NCBI RefSeq assembly: GCF_014836755.1
Contig: NZ_JACSQF010000011.1
Coordinates: 1 to 64,000, forward strand
Direction of reading: 5' to 3'
DNA: 64,000 bases
Source of the DNA: Oerskovia merdavium
GTDB taxonomy: Bacteria; Actinomycetota; Actinomycetes; Actinomycetales; Cellulomonadaceae
Shown here piece by piece: positions 46,801 through 55,288 of the stretch. Position 1 is the stretch's first letter; each line of letters starts with the position of its first letter. The notes under the pieces are model-generated. The model was not told the DNA's origin. It saw only the letters and a program-made list of their open reading frames with translations, and made no database searches. Position numbers and translations under genes: made by a program.

Positions 46801-48918
46801 CAGGCGCTCGGTGAGCGGGCCGTCCGCCGCCGCGAGCGACTCGAGCTCGCGCACCCAGGCGCCCACGGCCCGGCCGAGCTCGGCGGGGCGACCGGGGGAG
46901 TCGCCCTTCCAGAACGGCAGGCGTCCGGGGGCGCCCGGCGCGGGAGTCACCAGGACACGGTCCGGGGTGATGTCCTCGATGCGCCACGTGCTCGAACCGA
47001 GCGTGAACGTGTCGCCGACGCGCGACTCGTAGACCATCTCCTCGTCGAGCTCGCCCACCCGCCGACCACCCCGGGCCCGCGCTCCCGTCGCGGCGCCCCC
47101 GGGTGCGTCGCCGAGCACGCCCGCCGTGTCCTCGGGTCCGGCCGTCGTGGAGGGGTCCGTGGCGAGGAACACCCCGTACAGGCCGCGGTCCGGGATGGTC
47201 CCGCCGCTCGTGACCGCGAGCCGGAGCGCTCCGGGTCGCCCGCTGAGCACGCCCGTCGTCCGGTCCCACACGATCCGTGCGCGCAGCTCGCCGAAGTCCT
47301 CGCTGGGGTAGCGGCCCGCGAGCATGTCCAGCACGGCGTGCAGCGTCGCGTCGCCGAGGGCACCGTACGGTGCGCTGCGTCGGACGAGGGCCGCGAGCTC
47401 CGCGACGGTCCAGTCGTCGAGCGCGACCATGGCGACGACCTGCTGCGCGAGGACGTCGAGCGGGTTCGACAGCACGTGCAGGTGCTCGATCTGCCCGGTG
47501 CGCATGCGGTCCGCGATCACGGCCGAGGGCACCAGGTCGCCCCGGAAGGTGGGGAACACCACGCCGTGGGACACCGCGCCCACCTGGTGCCCCGCACGCC
47601 CGATGCGCTGTAGCCCGCTCGCGACCGACGGCGGCGCCCCGACCTGGACCACCAGGTCCACGGCGCCCATGTCGATGCCGAGCTCGAGCGAGGACGTCGC
47701 GACGACCGCGGGCAGCCGCCCGTCCTTGAGCTCGGTCTCGGTGCGGGTGCGCTCGGCACGGCTCATGGAGCCGTGGTGGGCCCGCGCGATCACGGGCTCG
47801 GTGCCCGCGCTCGCGCCCGACTGGGCCAGGACCTGGGCGGGCTGGAGCGTCCCGACGTCCGGCACGTCCTCGCCCTGGCGCTCGGCCCAGACCTCGTTCA
47901 TGCGGGCCGTGAGCCGTTCGGCGCCGCGCCGGGAGTTGGTGAAGACCAGGGTCGAGCGGTGCTCGGCCACGAGGTCCACGACGCGCTCCTCGACGTGCGG
48001 CCACACCGACGGACGCGGAGGTCGACCGGTGGCCGGACCCGAGAGGTCGGGCTCGCCGTCGGGCAGGGCAGGGAGGCCCTCCGGCCCGGAGCTCCCGCCG
48101 GGCCCGGGCGCGCTGCGCAGGTCGGAGAGGTCCGGGACGGGGACGACGATGTCTACCTCGATCTTCTTCTCCGAGGGAGGCTGCACGACGACGACCTCGC
48201 GTCCCTGGTCGTCCGGCCGGCGGTGCCCCGCGAGGAAGGTCGCGACGGCCTCGACCGGGCGGACCGTCGCCGACAGGCCCACGCGCTGCGCGGGCACGGG
48301 AAGCAGGGCGTCGAGCCGCTCGAGCGAGACCGCGAGGTGCGCCCCGCGCTTGGTCCCGGCCACGGCATGGATCTCGTCGATGATGACGGTCTGCACACCG
48401 GCCAGCCCCGCACGCGCCTGCGACGTCAGGACGAGGAACAACGACTCGGGGGTCGTGATCAGGATGTCCGGCGGTGCGACGCCGAAGCGCCGCCGCTCGC
48501 TCGCGGGAGTGTCCCCCGTGCGGGTGCCGACCACGACGTCCGGGACCGTGGTGCCGAGCCGCACGGCGGCCTGCCGGATGCCCGCGAGCGGCGAGCGCAG
48601 GTTGCGCTCGACGTCCGCGGCCAGCGCCTTGAGGGGCGAGACGTAGAGGATCCTGCAGCGCTGCGCACGGTCGTCGCCCTGCCCCGGCGCGGGTCCCCCC
48701 GGTGGCTGCTCGTCGGGGCGCGTGAGCAGCCGGTCGAGCGACCACAGGAACGCCGCGAGGGTCTTGCCCGAGCCCGTCGGGGCCACGACCAGCGCGTGCC
48801 GGTCGCTGCCGATCGCCTCCCAGGCGCCCGTCTGCGCGGCCGTGGGGCGCTCGAACGCGCCCTCGAACCATGCGCGGGTCGGGGCGCTGAAGCCGGCGAG
48901 CGGGTCGGGGGACGTCAC
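43855..48918 (-). CDS. lhr: Lhr-type superfamily 2 DNA helicase (long, 1687 aa)
   Basis: Lhr (large helicase-related) is an ATP-dependent 3'-5' DNA translocase linked to repair. The sequence shows Walker A APTGSGKT near residue 46, DEIH at 181-184, motif III TVRPVEAV, and the C-terminal helicase lobe with TSSLELGIDMGAVDLVVQVGAPPSVASGLQRIGRAGH. A winged helix, the Lhr-specific beta barrel and the long C-terminal region of full-length Lhr follow. GTG 48918 matches the family start (TSPDPLAGFSAPTRAWFEG) and has CACAAT 6 nt upstream. It is divergent from the DUF3046 gene and heads an operon with nei. The C-terminal low-complexity Gly/Arg segment is unusual. Confidence 0.95.
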   Translation of the reverse strand: MTSPDPLAGFSAPTRAWFEGAFERPTAAQTGAWEAIGSDRHALVVAPTGSGKTLAAFLWSLDRLLTRPDEQPPGGPAPGQGDDRAQRCRILYVSPLKALAADVERNLRSPLAGIRQAAVRLGTTVPDVVVGTRTGDTPASERRRFGVAPPDILITTPESLFLVLTSQARAGLAGVQTVIIDEIHAVAGTKRGAHLAVSLERLDALLPVPAQRVGLSATVRPVEAVATFLAGHRRPDDQGREVVVVQPPSEKKIEVDIVVPVPDLSDLRSAPGPGGSSGPEGLPALPDGEPDLSGPATGRPPRPSVWPHVEERVVDLVAEHRSTLVFTNSRRGAERLTARMNEVWAERQGEDVPDVGTLQPAQVLAQSGASAGTEPVIARAHHGSMSRAERTRTETELKDGRLPAVVATSSLELGIDMGAVDLVVQVGAPPSVASGLQRIGRAGHQVGAVSHGVVFPTFRGDLVPSAVIADRMRTGQIEHLHVLSNPLDVLAQQVVAMVALDDWTVAELAALVRRSAPYGALGDATLHAVLDMLAGRYPSEDFGELRARIVWDRTTGVLSGRPGALRLAVTSGGTIPDRGLYGVFLATDPSTTAGPEDTAGVLGDAPGGAATGARARGGRRVGELDEEMVYESRVGDTFTLGSSTWRIEDITPDRVLVTPAPGAPGRLPFWKGDSPGRPAELGRAVGAWVRELESLAAADGPLTERLRDAGLDAWATDNLVAYLADQREATGRVPDDRTVVVERFRDELGDWRVVIHSPYGAKVHAPWALVLGARLRDRYGLDAAAMHSDDGIVLRLPDLGDGGWGEEPGGTAGTTGSPVVTAEDLLLAPEEVLDEVRAELGGSIMFAARFREAAARALLLPRRRPDKRQPLWQQRQRSAQLLSVASEYPEFPIVLEAARECLQDDFDVAALTELMRDLTAGRVRLVDVTTPTPSPFAQSLLFGYTAQFLYDGDAPLAERRAAALSLDPTLLAELLGTEGGASQLADLLDPESVERTEAELGALVPSRQARHAEDVWDLLRRLGPLPAAEVARRTREEVREEVPAWLTGLEGARRVIQVRLAGVPDAVAQQWAVVEDAGRLRDALGVALPTGIPEVFTEPVPDPVGDLVRRHARTHGPFGAHEVAARYGIGVAVATGVLRRLEAARVLVCGRLRPESLGGTGEEWCDAEVLRTLRRRSLAALRAEVEPVAPEALGVFLPRWHGIGTLRGTDGLLRVVEQLSGAAVPASALETLVLPSRVTDYSPALLDELTTTGEVLWCGHSSLPGGKDGLVSLHLADAAPLTLPDVTPLEEDGPLDTDLHRSVVDLLTGSGGFFLPRIAELAEASQAATLEVLWDLVWAGWVTNDGLGALRSRLGPGGGAHRAPRAPVRARPLARGRFASLGAGSMAAARGESDLRGGSGRWSALPLREPDPTRRTHALTRVLLDRHGVLTRGAAPSEGVTNYFRGVYRVLSELETTGTVRRGYFVEHLGGSQFALPGAVDQLRTDAQDREHAAESAGRRELSALLLAATDPANPYGAALPWPEPRVPHEPGGGAPVGLGVRSGSAPGGRPEVRTAASATMGASTAVALAPGTGPARSTPRATHRPGRKVGSVVVLAGGDLVLYVERGGRSLLSFGDDSEISARRLALACAELARASRAGLLGKMVIGRIDGIDALAGAGSTASRAFGVTAALMEAGFRPTPRGLRA

Positions 48919-49006
48919 CTCGCCATTGTGGGCGCTGCCACCCACAACCGCTCCCCGCCGTGGAACCCCGTCAGGCGGGGCCGCCGAGACGTGGCAGGCT
49001 GTCCCC

Positions 49007-49240
49007 GTGCGGTATCGAGAGTTCTGGCAGCTGGTGGACGAGGTCTTCGGATCGGCCTACGGTCGCGCCCTGACCCGGGACCAGGTGCTCAACGCCCTGG
49101 ACGACCGCACCGCGGTCCAGGCGCTCGAGGACGGCGTCGAGCCGCGCTACGTGTGGCACGCGCTGTGCGACGCGATGGAGCTGCCGGACGCGCAGCGGTG
49201 GGGCAAGGACGCGAACCGGCAGGCGCCGCCCGCGCGGTAG
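49007..49240 (+). CDS. DUF3046 family small protein
   Basis: This 77-residue protein of unknown function is conserved beside recA in actinobacteria. It shows RYREFWQLVDEVFGSAYGRALTRDQVLNALDDRTAVQALEDGVEPRYVWHALCDAMELP, which matches the family. GTG 49007 follows CAGGCT by 6 nt, a leaderless layout. The last codons and stop lie in the first copy of a 62-nt tandem duplication, and the second copy carries an IS481-family insertion. Confidence 0.88.
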   Translation: MRYREFWQLVDEVFGSAYGRALTRDQVLNALDDRTAVQALEDGVEPRYVWHALCDAMELPDAQRWGKDANRQAPPAR

Positions 49241-49303
49241 GTGCTCGCTGCGGGGTGGGCGGGTGTGCGGCCGCGAACCGGCAGGCGCCGCCCGCGCGCT
49301 AGG
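49211..49303 (+). repeat. 62-nt tandem duplication at the end of the DUF3046 gene
   Basis: The segment GCGAACCGGCAGGCGCCGCC, with the following bases to the TAG stop, starts at 49211 and again at 49273. The duplicate therefore repeats the last codons and stop of the DUF3046 gene. The second copy is interrupted by the IS at 49304 and continues after it (from 50376) as TGCTCGCTG. Confidence 0.75.
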
Positions 49304-50369
49304 TGTACCCGGCCATGAGGTTGGTGTCAGTTCGGGTTGTCGAAGGGAGGACCTCCGGGCTTAGTGGAGATGTCGAAGTCTTCACAACCCGGAGGTCCTC
49401 GTGTCCCACGCTAATGCCCGCCTGACCGTTCGCGGCAGGATGTTGATCGTCGAACGTCGTCGTGATGGTTGGAAGCAGGCCCACATCGCGGCGGCGATGG
49501 GCGTCTCCCGCAAGTGCGTCCGGTACTGGTTGCACCGGTTCGCTACCGAGGGCGAGTCCGGCCTGGCCGACCGGTCCTCGCGCCCGCACCGGTGCCCGAC
49601 AAAGACCGCGCCCGAGGTCGAGGCCAAGGTCGTGGCGCTGCGTCAGGCCGAGCGGCGCGGGCGAGACCAGATCGCCGCCGAGACCGGGGTCCCGGCCCGG
49701 ACCGTCTCTCGAGTCCTGGCCCGCCATGCGATACCTCACCTGGCCGCACTCGACCCGATGACCGGCCATGTCCTGCGGTCCTCAAAGCAGACCGCGGTTC
49801 GTTACGAGCGCGACCGGCCCGGCGAGCTGGTCCACATGGACGTCAAGAAACTCGGCCGGATACCTGACGGCGGCGGATGGCGCGCCCACGGACGCGCGAT
49901 CCCCCGCGATCGCGTGAACGGCCCCGGCTACGACTACGTGCACTCCCTGATCGACGACCACTCTCGCCTGGCCTACTCCGAGATACTGCCCGACGAGAAA
50001 GGCGCCACCTGCGCCCAGTTCCTGGCCCGCGCGCTCGACTACTTCGCGGACCACGGCATCCCCCGCATCGAACGCCTCATGACGGACAACGCGTGGGCCT
50101 ACCGCTGGTCGCTGCGCGAGATCTGCGCCCAGCATGGCATCCAGCAGAAGTTCATCAAGCCCCACTGCCCCTGGCAGAACGGCAAGGTCGAGCGTCTCAA
50201 CCGCACCCTGGCCACCGAGTGGGCATACCGGCAGGTCTTCACCTCGAACGCCGAACGGGCCGCCGCTCTGACACCCTGGATCGAGTACTACAACACCCAA
50301 CGCCGCCACCAAGCCCTCGGTGGACTCCCGCCGACCAGCCGGCTGTAACCAACGTCGCGGCCGGGTACA
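49304..50369 (+). mobile_element. Complete IS481-family insertion sequence with 6-bp target duplication
   Basis: The element is 1066 bp. Its ends are imperfect inverted repeats: TGTACCCGGCCATGAGGTTG on the left and TGTACCCGGCCGCGACGTTG on the right, read on the other strand. The direct repeat GCTAGG flanks it (49298-49303 and 50370-50375). The transposase has its full triad and no frameshift, so the copy looks intact and recent. Removing the IS and one GCTAGG rejoins the second copy of the local tandem duplication. Confidence 0.88.
49401..50348 (+). CDS. IS481 family transposase
   Basis: This 315-residue DDE transposase has an N-terminal helix-turn-helix (QAHIAAAMGVSRKCVRYWLHRF), a second HTH-like region to about residue 110, and the integrase core. 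The catalytic residues are Asp147 (LVHMDVKKLG), Asp229 (RLMTDNAWAY) and Glu264 (NGKVERLNRTL), with 34 residues between the last two. The C-terminal IEYYNTQRRHQALGGLPP is typical of IS481. GTG 49401 has GGAGG upstream. It is intact from start to stop. Confidence 0.93.
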   Translation: MSHANARLTVRGRMLIVERRRDGWKQAHIAAAMGVSRKCVRYWLHRFATEGESGLADRSSRPHRCPTKTAPEVEAKVVALRQAERRGRDQIAAETGVPARTVSRVLARHAIPHLAALDPMTGHVLRSSKQTAVRYERDRPGELVHMDVKKLGRIPDGGGWRAHGRAIPRDRVNGPGYDYVHSLIDDHSRLAYSEILPDEKGATCAQFLARALDYFADHGIPRIERLMTDNAWAYRWSLREICAQHGIQQKFIKPHCPWQNGKVERLNRTLATEWAYRQVFTSNAERAAALTPWIEYYNTQRRHQALGGLPPTSRL

Positions 50370-50394
50370 GCTAGGTGCTCGCTGGGAAGACGGG

Positions 50395-50652
50395 TCAGGA
50401 CGCGCGTCTGCGGGCCCGGCGGTTCCGGACGGTCGCGACGATGTCGATCGTCGCGACGACCCCGAAGGTCCCGAGCGCGACCACCCAGAAGGACGGTGCC
50501 GGGACGTCGAGCAGCACGAGGGCCGCGAGGACCGCGGCCCCGCAGAGCGTGGGAGCGACGACCGAGGACCAGAAGCCCGAGGGGCCTTCGCCCTCAGCGC
50601 GGTAGGCGTCGGGGTCGACGGGGGACAGAGGCTTCGGTGCGTCGTGCGTCAT
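50395..50652 (-). CDS. Small two-span membrane protein
   Basis: This unrecognised 85-residue protein has a polar N-terminus and two hydrophobic spans (SSVVAPTLCGAAVLAALVLLDV and FWVVALGTFGVVATIDIVATV), with a basic C-terminus RNRRARRRAS. ATG 50652 is preceded by AGGGAGA on the minus strand. Its stop lies 26 nt from the right end of the IS. The neighbouring holin/phosphodiesterase gene is divergent. Function unknown. Confidence 0.6.
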   Translation of the reverse strand: MTHDAPKPLSPVDPDAYRAEGEGPSGFWSSVVAPTLCGAAVLAALVLLDVPAPSFWVVALGTFGVVATIDIVATVRNRRARRRAS

Positions 50653-50833
50653 GCCGGTCTCCCTGGTGGGCGTCGCGTCGTCGGGCGGTCGGGGCGGTGC
50701 GTCCTGGCCCGCCGGTCCGGGCCGACCAACGTACCGCGCCTGCGTCACGGCTCCGCCGCCTCTCGTCGCGACATGCCGTGGCTCGTCCACGCTCGAGGGG
50801 CCGGACGGGCGCCCGTCCTGCGCACGCGGCATC

Positions 50834-53047
50834 ATGGCACCCATGTGGCATCGGCTCCCGTTCTCCGTGCACGACCTGACGGGAGCCCTCTGGTCGCTGG
50901 TGTCGACGACCGCCGGGCTGGGGCTCGCGATCTGGATCGTGCCGGGTGTGCGGATCACGTCGTGGTGGTCGGTCTTCCTCGCGGCGTTCGTCGTGGGTGT
51001 CGGCGACGCGGTGCTGCGGCCCCTGTGGCGAGTGGTCGCCGGGCGTGCGGGAGTCGTCGGGGCCCTGGTCTCGGGGCTCGCGGGCCAGGTGCTCGTGGCG
51101 TGGCTCGCGCTCACGTACCTGCCGGGCTTCGAGACCGACGACTGGGGCAGCGTCGTGGCGGTGCTCGTCCTGGCGGCGTTCTTCATGGCGATCGGTCGCT
51201 GGGCGATCGGTGCGAGCGACAACGAGTACGTGATCGACAACCTGCTGCGCCGTGCCCGCCGGGCGCAGCGCACGGCCGCCCGCCGGGCCGCGCGGTCGTC
51301 GTCGGGCGGTGCGGAGGGCACCGCTGCCGGCCTGCCCGGCGCGTCCGGCCCGTCGGACAGCTCACCGACCACCACTCCCGGGTCACGTCCCGCGGGCCTC
51401 CTGGTCGTCCAGCTCGACGGTGTCGCTCGCTCGACGTTCGACCACGCCGTCCAGGCGGGTCTGGCGCCGAACCTCGCGCGCTGGATCAGTGAGGGCACGC
51501 ACGACCTCGAGACGTGGTGGGCGCGCGTCCCGTCGACCACTCCCGCGAGCCAGGCCGGGCTCCTGCACGGCACGAGCGAGCACGTGCCGGCTTTCCGGTG
51601 GTGGGACCGGGAGCAAGGACGACTCGTGGTGACCAACCATCCGGCCGACGCGGCCCGGGTCGAGGCCTCGATGAGCGACGGCCGCGGGCTGCTCGCGGGC
51701 GGAGGGGTCGCGGTCTCGACGATGTTCTCGGGAGACGCGGAGACGAACCTGCTCGTCATGAGCAGGGCCCGCGCAGGGCTGGGGCCGGGGCAGGTGTTCG
51801 TCCACTTCTTCTCGAGCCCGTTCGTGCTGGTCCGGGCGCTCGTGGGCACGGTGGGCGAGTTCTTCAAGGAGCTCTACCAGGGGTGGCAGCAGGCCGTCCG
51901 CGACGTCGAGCCCCGCGTGTCGCGCCTGGGCGCCTACCCGGTCCTGCGGGCCGTCTCGAACGTCGTCCTGCGTGACCTCAACACCTCGCTCGTCGCCGAA
52001 CAGCTCGTCCGCGGGGCACCCGTGGTCTTCGTGGACCTCGTCGACTACGACGAGATCGCGCACCACGCGGGCCCGCTGCGCCCCGAGGCGATGCGGGCGC
52101 TCGAGGGCCTGGACCGGGTGGTCGGGCTGCTCGAGCAGGTCGCCGCGGCGGCGCCCCGTCGCTATGAGGTCGTGGTGCTCTCCGACCACGGACAGTCCCT
52201 CGGCGCGACGTTCGAGCAGGTCGTGGGTCGTCCGTTCCTCGACGAGGTGCGCCGGCTCATGGCGGTCCGGCCCTCCCCGGGCGAGCGTCGCCGTCGGGCG
52301 TCCGGGGTGCGCTCGGCCTCGGCTGCGGACTCCGAGGCGTGGGGAGCGGTCAACACCGCGCTCAACGCGCTCGGACGCGACAGGGGAGCGCGGAGCGGCC
52401 CGGGGGAGCGCGACGGGAAGGGCGCGCAGGGCGGGCGCGTGCTGGTCGGACCGGACCGCGACAGCGCGACGACGGACACGGGCGAGCTGCCCGAGGTCGC
52501 CGTCGTCGGCTCGGGGAACCTCGGCCTCGTGTGGTTCCCGCGCTCCCCGGCGCGGCTCGTGGGTGACGAGATCCGGGCGCGGTGGCCCGCTCTCCTGCCG
52601 GGCCTGGTCGCGAACCCGGCCGTGGGGGTCGTCGTCGTGCAGGAGAGCAGGCCCGCGCAGGGCGAGGTGCCCGACGTCGTCGCGTACGGCCCGGCGGGCA
52701 GCCGCCACCTGGTCTCGGGTCTGGTGCACGGCGAGGACCCGCTCGCGGCGCACGGACCGCGCGCCGCGCCCGACCTCTTGCGGGCGGCCTCGCTCGAGCA
52801 CGCGGGCGACCTCCTCCTGGTCTCGAGCGTCGACGACGCGGGGCTGGTCCACGCGTTCGAGGGGCTCGTGGGCTCGCACGGCGGGCTGGGCGGCGCGCAG
52901 AACGAGGCGATCCTGCTGCACCCCGCGAGCCTGCGGGTGTCGGACGGGGCGCGCGAGGACGTGGCCGGTGCACGCATGCTGGTGGGAGCCGAGTCCGTGC
53001 ACCGTGAGCTCGTGCGCTGGCTCGAGGAGCTGGGGGTGAGGCGATGA
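50834..53047 (+). CDS. Holin-like membrane domain fused to an alkaline-phosphatase-superfamily enzyme
   Basis: This 737-residue fusion protein has residues 1-130 with four hydrophobic spans resembling the phage-holin-IV/DUF360 family (LRPLWRVVAGRAGVVGALVSGL). After a Ser/Gly linker there is a phosphodiesterase domain: metal ligand region VVQLDGVARSTF, Thr nucleophile candidate STTPASQAGLLHG, DYDEIAHHAG and LSDHGQS. Together these give the ligand set of the alkaline phosphatase/nucleotide pyrophosphatase superfamily. ATG 50834 is one of two close starts. It overlaps the following metallo-hydrolase gene by 4 nt. A membrane-tethered phosphodiesterase of unknown substrate is the best guess. Confidence 0.78.
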   Translation: MAPMWHRLPFSVHDLTGALWSLVSTTAGLGLAIWIVPGVRITSWWSVFLAAFVVGVGDAVLRPLWRVVAGRAGVVGALVSGLAGQVLVAWLALTYLPGFETDDWGSVVAVLVLAAFFMAIGRWAIGASDNEYVIDNLLRRARRAQRTAARRAARSSSGGAEGTAAGLPGASGPSDSSPTTTPGSRPAGLLVVQLDGVARSTFDHAVQAGLAPNLARWISEGTHDLETWWARVPSTTPASQAGLLHGTSEHVPAFRWWDREQGRLVVTNHPADAARVEASMSDGRGLLAGGGVAVSTMFSGDAETNLLVMSRARAGLGPGQVFVHFFSSPFVLVRALVGTVGEFFKELYQGWQQAVRDVEPRVSRLGAYPVLRAVSNVVLRDLNTSLVAEQLVRGAPVVFVDLVDYDEIAHHAGPLRPEAMRALEGLDRVVGLLEQVAAAAPRRYEVVVLSDHGQSLGATFEQVVGRPFLDEVRRLMAVRPSPGERRRRASGVRSASAADSEAWGAVNTALNALGRDRGARSGPGERDGKGAQGGRVLVGPDRDSATTDTGELPEVAVVGSGNLGLVWFPRSPARLVGDEIRARWPALLPGLVANPAVGVVVVQESRPAQGEVPDVVAYGPAGSRHLVSGLVHGEDPLAAHGPRAAPDLLRAASLEHAGDLLLVSSVDDAGLVHAFEGLVGSHGGLGGAQNEAILLHPASLRVSDGAREDVAGARMLVGAESVHRELVRWLEELGVRR

Positions 53048-53910
53048 CCGGCGACCGGACGGCCCCCGGGCTACGGGTCACGTGGCTCGGGCACTCGAGC
53101 ACGGTGCTCGACGTCGCCACGCCCGACGGCCGTGTGCGGATCGTCACCGACCCCCTGCTGAAGCGGCACGCGGGCCTGCTGCGCAGGCGCGGCGTGCGGC
53201 CCGCCGAGGTCTGGCGGGGTGCCGACGCGGTCCTGCTCTCGCACCTGCACCACGACCACGCCGAGCTGGGGTCGCTGCGGCTGCTGGGGGACGTGCCCGT
53301 CCTCACGGCGCCCGCGAACGCGCGCTGGCTGCGCTCGAAGGGGCTCGACGGGGTGGGGCTCGGCGCGGGGCCCGAGCGCGACGAGCGACCGCTCGCGGGC
53401 CCCGTGCCGGGTCGTCCGCGGGTCCCCGGGTCGGCAGAGGAGCACGGCTCCTGGCACGACGTCGGAGCGCACGTCCGCGTCCACCTCACCCCCGCGGTGC
53501 ACGGGCACCGGCCCATGCCGCACCGGCCCAACGCCGCGGTGGGGCACCTCGTCCAGTCGGACGGCTGGACGCTCTGGGCGCTCGGCGACACCGAGGCCTA
53601 CCCCGGCATGGTGCACCTGCCGGCGCTCGCGGGCGGCCCGGTCGACGTCGCCCTGGTGCCCGTGGCGGGCTGGGGGCCGCGACTGTCGGGCGGGCACCTG
53701 GGGCCGGCCGAGGCGGCGCGCGTGTGCGCGGCGGTCGGGGTGCGGGTCGCGATCCCGGTCCACTGGGGGACGCTGCACGCGCCGGGCGGGCAGAACCTGC
53801 CGCGCGGATGGATGGACCATGCCGGGGAGGCGTTCGCGGCCGCGGTGCGCCGGTGGGCGCCCGAGACCCGGGTCGTCGTGCTGCGGCCGGGCGAGTCGTG
53901 GGAGGGCTGA
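53044..53910 (+). CDS. MBL-fold metallo-hydrolase (NAPE-PLD/UlaG-like)
   Basis: This 288-residue protein begins VTWLGHSSTVLDV and TDPLL, as in lactonase/phospholipase D-like MBL enzymes. The zinc motif is SHLHHDHAEL, followed by HRPNAAVGHLVQSDGWTLWALGDTEAYPG and IPVHWGTLHAPG as later ligands. The ATG overlaps the stop of the holin/phosphodiesterase gene (ATGA), so the two are translationally coupled, and two hydrolases may act on one surface substrate. It is the last gene before the recA promoter. Confidence 0.85.
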   Translation: MTGDRTAPGLRVTWLGHSSTVLDVATPDGRVRIVTDPLLKRHAGLLRRRGVRPAEVWRGADAVLLSHLHHDHAELGSLRLLGDVPVLTAPANARWLRSKGLDGVGLGAGPERDERPLAGPVPGRPRVPGSAEEHGSWHDVGAHVRVHLTPAVHGHRPMPHRPNAAVGHLVQSDGWTLWALGDTEAYPGMVHLPALAGGPVDVALVPVAGWGPRLSGGHLGPAEAARVCAAVGVRVAIPVHWGTLHAPGGQNLPRGWMDHAGEAFAAAVRRWAPETRVVVLRPGESWEG

Positions 53911-53989
53911 GGCGCTCGGGCGCGCTGCCCGTGCCGGTCGCTTCCCACGCGTCGGCGTGCTCGACGACACGCCGTGCGGGACCTTCTCT

Positions 53990-54011
53990 CGAACAGGTGT
54001 TCGGGTAGAGT
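53990..54011 (+). promoter_or_regulatory. LexA SOS box and promoter of recA
   Basis: CGAACAGGTGTTCG (53990-54003) is a perfect CGAAC-N4-GTTCG SOS box. TAGAGT at 54006-54011 is the adjoining -10 element and TTCTCT at 53984-53989 a possible -35 with a 16-nt spacer. LexA bound here would cover the promoter, so recA is damage inducible. The start codon is 166 nt downstream. Confidence 0.9.
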
Positions 54012-54176
54012 TGTGCACAGCACGAGCCGACCGCCCGTCGTCCACAGGCAGGGCAGGGGGGACGACGAGTGTCAGTGGCGGCACGTACCGTCGGGACACG
54101 ACACAGGCTTCCCGAGGTCCTCGGCCTCGAACATACTTCGGCACGGTTCCGTGCCCCGCACGCAAAGGTGACCGAC

Positions 54177-55265
54177 ATGCCCGCACCCGCAGACCGCGAG
54201 AAGGCGCTCGAAGCCGCCCTCGCACAGATCGACCGCAACTTCGGCAAGGGATCGGTGATGCGCCTCGGTGACGAGGGCCGCGCGCCGGTCGAGGTCATCC
54301 CCACGGGGTCCATCGCCCTGGACATCGCACTCGGCATCGGGGGTCTCCCGCGCGGTCGTGTCGTGGAGATCTACGGCCCCGAGTCCAGCGGAAAGACGAC
54401 CGTCGCGCTCCACGCCGTGGCCAGCGCCCAGCGAGCGGGTGGCATCGCGGCGTTCATCGATGCCGAGCACGCCCTGGACCCCGAGTACGCGAAGAAGCTG
54501 GGCGTGGACACCGACGCGCTGCTCGTCTCGCAGCCGGACACGGGGGAGCAGGCTCTGGAGATCACGGACATGCTGATCCGCTCGGGTGCCATCGACATCA
54601 TCGTCATCGACTCGGTCGCGGCCCTCGTTCCCAAGGCCGAGATCGAGGGCGAGATGGGTGACAGCCACGTCGGTCTCCAAGCGCGCCTCATGTCCCAGGC
54701 GCTGCGCAAGCTCACGGGCGCCCTGAGCCAGTCCGGCACCACTGCGATCTTCATCAACCAGCTCCGCGAGAAGATCGGTGTCATGTTCGGGTCCCCCGAG
54801 ACGACGACCGGTGGCAAGGCCCTGAAGTTCTACGCCTCGATCCGCATGGACATCCGCCGCATCGAGACCCTCAAGGAGGGAACTGACGCGGTCGGCAACC
54901 GTACGCGCGTCAAGGTGGTCAAGAACAAGATGGCCCCGCCCTTCAAGCAGGCCGAGTTCGACATCCTGTACGGCGTCGGCATCTCGCGCGAGGGCGGGCT
55001 CATCGACATGGGCGTCGAGCACGGCTTCGTGCGCAAGTCCGGGTCGTGGTTCACCTACGGTGGCGACCAGCTGGGCCAGGGCAAGGAGAACGCGCGCGGC
55101 TTCCTGCGTGACAACCCGGACCTCGCCAACGAGCTCGAGAAGCGCATCAAGGAGAAGCTCGGCATCGGAGCCACGCTTGATGCCCCTGCGGACGAGGTGG
55201 CCGCCGGTGCGCCGGTCGTCCCTGCAGCGGCCCCGGCCGGTAAGGGCAAGAAGGCCGTCCTCTGA
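54177..55265 (+). CDS. recA: Recombinase RecA
   Basis: RecA forms filaments on single-stranded DNA for homologous recombination and activates LexA cleavage. The 362-residue protein shows [23 protein letters not shown], Walker A GPESSGKT (67-74), IDAEHALDP, Walker [21 protein letters not shown] and the DNA-binding loop [24 protein letters not shown] 54177 gives the standard actinobacterial N-terminus; a GTG 9 nt upstream is possible. recX follows after 23 nt, so they are co-transcribed. No intein is present. Confidence 0.98.
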   Translation: MPAPADREKALEAALAQIDRNFGKGSVMRLGDEGRAPVEVIPTGSIALDIALGIGGLPRGRVVEIYGPESSGKTTVALHAVASAQRAGGIAAFIDAEHALDPEYAKKLGVDTDALLVSQPDTGEQALEITDMLIRSGAIDIIVIDSVAALVPKAEIEGEMGDSHVGLQARLMSQALRKLTGALSQSGTTAIFINQLREKIGVMFGSPETTTGGKALKFYASIRMDIRRIETLKEGTDAVGNRTRVKVVKNKMAPPFKQAEFDILYGVGISREGGLIDMGVEHGFVRKSGSWFTYGGDQLGQGKENARGFLRDNPDLANELEKRIKEKLGIGATLDAPADEVAAGAPVVPAAAPAGKGKKAVL

Positions 55266-55288
55266 TCATCGACGACCCGCTGGACCGG

